The translations under genes and the position numbers were made by a program. Shown here piece by piece: positions 52,801 to 61,800 of a stretch of 64,000 nt of DNA. The first letter of the stretch is position 1. Each line of letters begins with the position of its first letter. The notes beneath the pieces are model-generated. The model had not been told where the DNA came from. It saw only the letters and a program-made list of their open reading frames with translations, and did no database searches. Location: positions 40,026,501 through 40,090,500 of the forward strand of contig OY747701.1 in NCBI GenBank assembly GCA_963556495.2, written 5' to 3'. This DNA is from Valencia hispanica (Eukaryota; Chordata; Actinopteri; Cyprinodontiformes; Valenciidae).

Positions 52801-55800
52801 CAGTCAAAAGGTGAAACCATGTGGCGTCTTCTTGTCATTGTATAGGAGCAATAAATTCTGAATTGTTATTCAGATTCGATTATGTGTTTTGGTTTGTGTA
52901 GGAGTTGGCTCAGCTTCAGAGTTCCCATCAGGCTTTAGATCAGCAGCTCAACCAGACCAGAACCAAGCTCACACAGGAGATCCAACAGGCCAAAAAAGAC
53001 CATAATGTACTTCAAGCGGACATGGAGAAGGTAATATTTCAGTTCTGCGTTAGGCTTTTTAATGAGCAATGCAAGACTGATACAACATCTACTGTTTCAC
53101 TTTGCACACACTGCATGGAGATTCCTGAAGTTTTATCGTGTTTTGTTTTAGATGCGCTTGCAGAAGAGTCAGATGGAGAGAGAAATCGAAGAGCAGAAAC
53201 AGAAGCTGCTGCGGTCAGAACAAAGCCTGCAGGCCACTGAGACCAAAGAGCAAGACCTCCGCAAAAAGATGGAGGTTGATACAAATCCATATTCTTGTTT
53301 TTAGCTGTTTGTTTCTGTTTTATATAATGCCCTGTGGCAATGTCATTTATGTATTTTCAAAATTTCCTCTTCCCTTCAGGAGCTGCAGAAAGAGAAAAAC
53401 AGCTTGAACGTCCAGTTGGATCGGAGCAGCAGGTCCCTTTCTCAGCTGGAAGAAGAGAAGAGGAGCTCAGAACAGACTCTCAAACGCACCCAGGGGCTAC
53501 TGGAGGATCTCAGAGGTACTGGTAACAGGATGAATAACATGTTATTTTTGTTAAACGTGTCTTCTTACAGTTTAACCAGTTTTCGTTCTTGTACTTCAGC
53601 AAAATCTGAAGGACAGGTTGAGGAGCTGAAGAGACTTCAGGCAAAACTTGAGCAACAAACTCAGACGTCAGCACGAGAGCTGGAAAACATGAAGAAGACA
53701 CTTTCCGATGCTGAGTCCAGAAATGACAAGTAAACATGGTTTTGTTTTCTCAAAAGTTGCAACGTTTTATTTTTTTATTTAGTCTTGTAACTTATAGCTA
53801 ATTCCTTTATATGTTGGAAATTTAGAAACATGTGCAGCTGAGAATCAAAAGGGAAAGAGAGGACATTGTATATGGAACGCCATACTTGAGCATTAGTGCA
53901 TAACCTTTTTGGCCAAAATGTTGGCGGTATTAAATCTCATTTACTTTCAGTTCATGATAACGGATTTGTTGCTTTGCAGATCTCAGAGTGAGCTTCAGAA
54001 ACAAAGACAGGAGAGTGAGAGGCTGAGCAATAAGCTGACGGTCATAGAAAAGGAGAGCCAAGGGCTGAAAACCAACCTCACCGAGTGTCAGGATGAGTGC
54101 AAAGCTTTGAAACAAGAACATCAAGCTCTGCTGGAGTGGAAGAAAAACAAGGAGAACTTAATAAACCAAACCGAGGCCGTTCAAAAGGAGCTCACTGACA
54201 AAATGATCTCTTTGGAGAGCAACGTGAACCTGCTGAATGAGGCCAATAATGAACTTCAGGTAATTGTCACGAATATACAGTGGGTTTCTTTTTTTAATCT
54301 GTGGAAAGAAAACAATACAAACTGTATCTGTGAATGTGTATATCTTACACTATTGCAGAACAAGATTTCATCCATAGAGGCAGACAAAGCCAGTCTATCC
54401 GCCCACATCGATTCTCTGAAAGGAGAACTCCTTATCAAGAGCACGGAGCTGGAGGAGATGGAGCATCTGTACCAGCAGCTTCAGCTTCACTTTTCTGAAG
54501 CAGGACAAAAACACAACAAAGACTTAGAGAATGCTGGAAAGCAGCTGACGCAGCTTGAAGGACAGGTGATGTAAACACTTGAGTTCTCTCTTGAAAAACC
54601 TCTAATAAACACCAGTATATTCCAGTAAATTTTAAAAGTAAGAAGGGATCTTAGTAAATAATCTTTGCGGCAAAAAACCTTTGGATATCTGCTGAAAACT
54701 GGATGACTCTTCTTTAACCCTGTTATAGATGAACAGGGATTGTGAAGGAGAGGTGACGGGAAAAATTTTTCTTGTTTCTTTTAAACAGGTCAAAGAACTG
54801 GAGTCACAGTTGCAAAGAGAAATGGTCCGAGCAGAGCTGGGTGAAAAGACAAACTCTGAGCTACAGGAGGAACACCAGGCTGCGTGTGACCTGCTTCGCT
54901 CCAAAGATCAGCTTGTGGAGCTGGGCCTGGCTGAGATCAGCCAGCTGAAGGAAAGCCTCGCTCAGTCCACCTCACAGCAAGAGAAGCAAAATGTCAGGTT
55001 GGAATTGGATTCTTTGGAAATCTTTGGTTTTTATAAGTCATGTTTGCAGCTCACCCCCTTTTCATTCCAAATAATACAGGCAAAAATAGCTTCTGTAATA
55101 TGGTAGATGTTCTTTAAATCCTTGGCATAAATTCCCTGTTCTTGCTGTTGCTTTTGGTTAAAGCTGATCTTGCTTTCAGTTTGCATTTCCTTTATTTCAT
55201 CTTGTTTTTTCCAGCTTCGCGGAGGAGAAGGCTGCCTTGCTGAAGCAGTGTGAGGATAATGTTTTGGCAAAGACTGAGGAGACGGAGCGCATCAAGCTGC
55301 AGATGGAGGAGGTCCAGCAGGAGCTGCTGCTCTCCAAAAACAAGGTCTCTTATTTAGTCCTAATGTACAATAAAACCATCCACCAAAGAGATATTTATTA
55401 GCAGAAACTACAACTATATTGTTTTTCTTATAGTCAATAGTTCTAAAAAAAAATGCATTCATGGGAAGCATGAGCTGGATAATGTTCAGTTCTATCTTAC
55501 TAAGTCTAAATGTATATTTTTTAAGTTAAACATCGTTATATTTTTAGTTACAAAATTTTATTTTTGTTGTATATACAGTGCCTTCAATGCATTTTACTGG
55601 GACTTTGTGTGTTAGTACCACACAAACTGATATTCCTGTCAAATAGAAGAAAAACTAAATGTTAATTTAAACCTTTTTTACTATTTAAAATGTCCCTTCT
55701 TAAGTCTATACTCTGTAGATAAACATTTGACTCCAATTCTCCCACCTGAGCTGTGGATCTTTGCAGCACCTCTAGAATTGTTTTGATTAATTTTCTCTTA

Positions 55801-58800
55801 GCCTGTCTCATTAGTTTAGGTGAAAACCACAGCTTTGTGGTTTTTAATTCAGTTCAGTTTATATCGTGTCAATTCACAACACTTCATCAAGATACTTTGC
55901 AAAAATATCTAGTCAACCCAATCATGCATCCATTCTGATTGATCCTAGTCATCAAACAATGCAATTAAGTTCAGTATGTTATTCAAATTGGTTAAAAGCG
56001 TTTTCTAAGCAAACCCAGCCGATTGCATTGAGTGATTGACTTGCAGCAATCCCTCATACCAAGCATGGGTATAGTGAAAGTGGAGAGGAAAAATTCCAAC
56101 AGAACCTGTGTGAGCGGCCATCTGCCGCGATTGACTAGGGGTTTGAGAATACAGAGCATACACAAAAAAGAAACAGAAGCACTGATCCATGAGTAGTTTC
56201 TGTGAAAGATAAAAAGTACAAAGTGTCAGTGTTAAACAGAATGTCAGACCAGGTGTAGTTTCTATGAAGAGTAAAAATCTGAGAGAACATGAAGTTAAAA
56301 GCTCAAATAACAGCAAATGCAAAATTGGAAAGGAGAATGTAGCAGAGCAAGAATAAGTGGTAAGTCTGTCCTCCAACAGTCTAAGCCTATAGCAGCATAA
56401 CTACAGAGATAGCTCTGGATGACCTAAGCCACTAAAACTATAGTGTTTATCAAAAAAGGAAAGTTTTAAGCCTGGTCTTAAAAGTAGACAGGGTTTCCGT
56501 CTGATGGTCTAAAACTGGGAGCTGGTTCCAAAGGAGAGAAGCCTGATAACTAAAAGATCTGCCTCCCGTTTTGCTTTTCGAAATCCTAGGAACCAGCAGT
56601 AAACCTGCAGTCTGAGAGTGAAGTGCTCTGTTAGGAATATATGGAACAATCAGATCTCTGATGTATGATGGAGCTTGATTGTTAAGGGTCTAATATTTTT
56701 TAAACGTAAAATAATTGTAAAACCATGTATCAGTTTGCTTCCACTACATAGTTATTTTGTCCTGATCAATCACATAGAACCCAAATAAAACTTTTAAACC
56801 AGCTTGTTTCTTTCCTTCTTTAGATCACTTCCATGGAGCAGCTCCTGAAGGTCCAGGAACAGCTGGGAGCCGAGCTGCAGAAACAAATTAAGACGATGTC
56901 CTACAAGGAGGAGGAACTCACAAAGATGTACGAGGAGAAATCAGCGGAGCTCAAACAGCTGGAGGAGGAGTTGAAGGACCAGAGAAGCCTGACAGAGGAG
57001 ACGGAGAAGCAGCTCAGAGCGGCTGAAGCTCAGATCGCCTCTGTGGAAACACAAAAGTCTGAGCTGGAAAATCAAGTTCAAGAGATGAAGAAAGAAACAG
57101 AGGTAAAAAAAAAATGCAACATCTTTTTCTTCTGGACTGTTTTTTTTGTTTTTTTGGGGGGGATGTGATATACAACTACTTCTGTTTTATTGCCTTCTTC
57201 AGTAAATATTTGCTTTCTTATTGCATATGCATGACGTCTTTTAAAAGCTTAAAAAGATGTATTTTTGTTTAGATCCTGCAATGCAGTCATACTGAAAGGA
57301 TTAACGCTCTCCTGGAGCAGATCTCATCTCTGGAAAAGCAGGCCGCTGCAAACCAAGAAGCAGAAGAGGAGGTTCCAGTCTTGAAGAACAAACTGGACAT
57401 GATCAATCAGTCCCTTGCTCACCTTAACAAATCTCTTGAAGCTTCAGAAAAGAGCCTCAACTCTGCAAATGAAATAAAAGCTGATTTGGAGATCACTCTG
57501 TCCGAGAAGGTGAAACTTATCGCTGCTTTGGAGGATCAAATTAATAACCTCAATGAGAAGATGAGGAAAGAGTTAGAGAGCCACAGCTCTGAGATTGAAG
57601 ACTTCATCAATAAGCAAAAGAGCCTTAAAGAGCAGCTGGAAACTTCTAAAAAATCAGTAGCTGCAGCCAAAGCAGAATCGAGCTCTCGACGGGAGGAGAT
57701 CCGCACCATGAAGACCACTCTGTCTGCGGCCTCGCGTGGCTTGGAAGAAAGAGACAACACGATAAAGAGTCTAAAAGAGAAGCTGAACAAAGCAGAGGCA
57801 GAGCAGGGAAAAGCCTCTGAGCTCCTGAAGGAGAAGATTGAGGCCATGAACAAAATAAAGGTTGGTTATTAATGTTTTCACATCCAGAATGGCATAAAAA
57901 CTGATGGAAATTTTTTAGCTTGGAACCCTGGCTCTTTATTATGTTTAGCTGCCACTGTGCCTCTTCTATTCTCATAAATTCTAAAAATTTTCTCATTTAC
58001 TGAATAAAGGTGCAGCTGGAGATGCTGCAGATGGACCTGGAGGACAACGAGACAGCCATGAACTCTGTGGACAGTCAGGTGGAGGAGCTGAGGGGAACCA
58101 TAGCGTCACTAGAGGCCATGCTGGAGGAAAGCAAAGCCCAGGTTGGTTTACAGTTTTACACAGAGCAGTTACTCTTCAGCAGTTTTCAAGGAGGTGAATG
58201 GCCTTGTCAATGTCCCCCCCCCCCCCTACACTAATGGATATAAAATCGGACTTGTTAAGATGAACGCATGGTGACTATAAGCTGGTTTTTCCCCTTCGAT
58301 TCACTAAAGCCGTTTTCAGGCAGAGGTTCTGGAATATTTGCTGACAATTGTCTTTAACCGGAGTTGTGTTTCCAAACACGCCACTTTTGTCCGGAACATT
58401 GCCTTTCGGCTGCTTTCACACAGCAAGAAATGTACCGGAGGATCCTGATGAATTTCTGGGGGGGGGTTGTGGATATTACGTAAACTTAGTGCGGCGGGCG
58501 TACATGTCATTTCCCCAAACAAATGGATTATTGCAAAGATGGTAGACGAAACAGCAGATCTACTCACAGTGCTCGTCTTTGTGATGTGTGCAATTTTGCG
58601 CACATGGAAACGCTTAAGAGACATTGACGAAGAAGCTGAAAGGAAAATAGTGACATTTATATGTCGTCAATGTGTGCGCTCACAGCGTTCCTGCCCCTCT
58701 CCCCTTTTCCCCAAAGCCCCACAACCCTCCAGCTTTCCTGGAACATTTCCTGGAACATTACAAACCCCATACCGCGAAAAGTCCGCTCTTGTTACTAGGT

Positions 58801-61800
58801 CTTCCTCCGTAAAATTACCGGTAAAGGGTATCCGATTGCTTTCAGACTCAAAAGCAATACAGACAAAGTCCGGAAAATTACAGTTTTTCATGGCCTGTTT
58901 GAAAGGGGCTCAAGTGAACAAGTGAATAGAAAGAAGAGTTAATTAGTTTCTGTAAAATCCCAAATTCTTCAAGACTTTGCTGTACAATCCTCTCAAACAT
59001 GCAGGTATCCCTCTTGCTTCTGATCCTTTTTCTGCCTGTTTTCCTTCCACTTAACACTCCTTGGGCATATTTGCCTTAAAGCACTCTGAACAGCCAGCTT
59101 CTTTAGCAATAATCTGTGAATTATGTGTAATGGATCCATATAAAATAGTTTTTTTTTTACAATTACTGAATTAAATGAGCTTTTCCATAATTATATACTT
59201 TATTGAGATGTACCAGTATATTTAACTATTGCTTTCCCATGTTTACTTGCCCTACTTTCAGGTTTCCGTCTTGGAAACCCGTTTGGATGAGGTCCAATCA
59301 CAGAACTCTCTGCTGGAGACAAAATACGTGACAGCCAAAGAAGAGCTGCTGGAGAGGAGCTGCGAGATAACCCGTCTGGAGGAGGACGCCTTCAAACGGC
59401 AGCAGCTAGAGGAGAACATTGCTGCCTTAGAGTCCAAACTGAGTCAGATTACTGAGGAAAACTCAAAGTTAGAGACAACGCTCAGGCAGATCATTCAGGA
59501 AAAAGACAACAGTTTGAATCAGCTAAATCAGGAGAAAAGCAGCCTTGAGGTTTCTTTGAGGCAGTTACTGGATGACCAGAAACGAGCTAACACTGAAATC
59601 ATACAAGTAAAAGCTGAGAAGGAAGAGCTGGAGGGGAGAATGTACAAGCTGTCCGAGGACATAATACAACTCCAGACTAATGTCAGAGAGTTATCTGAGC
59701 AAAAACAGGAGGCAGAGGCAAAGATTGGTCAGATGGCTGCAGAAACACGTCAGAGTGAGTCTACGCTCAGTCAGGTTGCTGAAGAGAAAGCTCAGCTAGA
59801 TGTTACTCTGAGTTTAATCGAAGAGGAAAAAGTTCAACTTCAGGAGAGGCTTTTTACATTAACCTCTGAGAGAGGGGACTTGGTCAGCAAGGTAAAACAG
59901 GTGGAAGAGGAGAAGCTCCAGCTGGAGTCCAACTATGGTCAAATCTCTGAGGAGAACATCAAGCTGCAGTCAGAGATTAACCGTCTGTCTGAAGAGAGGC
60001 AGCAGCTCCAAACCAACACAGAGAAGATGGGGGAGGAGATTGCTTCTTTAAGAGGGGAGAGCGAGTGTGTCCAGCGTTCTTTGCTGTCCTCAGAGGACGA
60101 GCGGCGGAAACTGAAAGAGGAGCTCAGGATGAGGGACGAGATGAACGACAAGGAGAACAAAGAGCGGTACGTCTCAAGGTCTTTCTCGTGTTTTTTCTGC
60201 AAGCCAATAGCGAGGCACCAATCAGGTCTGACCTGCCAATATGTATTTTTACTTAGTGACTTAATAAAACATGCTTCTATTTCTTAAATAGAGGTTTTAG
60301 TTTTGAATCCAACTTGAATTTTTCACATTTCTGCATTGATTCACAAAAATGTAGATTTCTTGGATTTGATTAATTCAATAACCATGAAAAAGAAATCAAA
60401 TATTTACATAATTGACCTGTTTATCAATTAAAACATTGTAAGAGATTTGTTACATCACAGGAACCAACAGTTTGAGGCAGAGCAGGCTGAACTTCACCAG
60501 AAGCTGTCGCTCCTTCAGACGGAGCTGACTGTACTCCAGCAGCAGTACGACTTACTGCTTGAACAAGTGGGCCAGCAGCACCGCCTCATACAGCAGCTCA
60601 CAGAATCACAAGAACACCAGAACCCAGCTGACAATACCATCCACGTAGGACCAAAAGACACTGAAGATGGTGGTGAGGATGGAGTGATTTATTTAAACGT
60701 GAAAAATGTGTGTATTTATTCCTAATTACCTGCTGTGGTTTGTCCAACAGAGACGGCTGTACAGGCTGAGCTGAACCCAGAACCTGATACGAGCATCAGT
60801 ACCAGTGCAGAGTCCAATCCACAGAACCAACAGGAAGAGGTGTCTGAACAGAGCTCTGACCAGGCTGTGAGGTACAGAGTTTCTCAGATACATGACTGCA
60901 AATAAAATGACTTTTTTTTTTCTGTAGTTTTAGCTATTTTTTCTCTGACAGTGAGGCAGATCTGACCTCTGATCAGGAGATGCTTAATGACCTGGGAGAG
61001 GAGGAGGCGGCATATAAACATGATGTTCAGGAAAACCAACTCCAACAGGTACAAAAATTTTCCTTTGTTCCAATTTGAACACATAATAAATACTGTTTAG
61101 AAACCTTTTCATAATGGTGAGGCTTCATGTTTAAATTACATTCCTCAAAGGTCTCTGGAGAGAACTGCAGTTGTAGTGAAGTTCTTGAAAATGGGAACTA
61201 TGATGCATCTTCCTCCCAAAGTGAGATAAGAGGCCTGAAATTCTCTGGTGAGTATTTAGAGTTCATTACATTACGTGGTTTTCCTTTAAATGTTGAGGGT
61301 GACTGTACCAAATTGTTAAACCGTCTTAAAGGCTTAAAAGCTTGGATCGCATCAATTTTTAAAAATCTAAACGAATCAAAAGCTAAAATTATTTTATTTG
61401 GTAAACCTGAGCTTTTAAATGGTGTTGACAGCGTTCTTGGTCCACTAACGTCCTACACTCATTCGCATGCCAAGAACCTCGGGAGTATGGATTTATAACT
61501 CATTCAAATTAGACCAACAGATAAGCTCCGTTGTTAAGAGTGTCTTTTTCCATTTGAGGCTGCTTGGTAAGGTTATGCCCTACCTGCCTAAAAAGGAATT
61601 TGAAAAGGTCATCCATCTCCTTTTAATGTCTTGGCTCGATTATGGTTATTCCCTGTACCTTGGACTGCCACAATCATCTCTTCATCATTTACAGCTCGCT
61701 CAAAATGCAGCATCTCGTTTGTTGACAGGTGGTAGAGGACATGATCATATTTACCCCTGTCCTTGCTGCTTTGCATTGGCTGCCTGTTTGTTATAGAATC

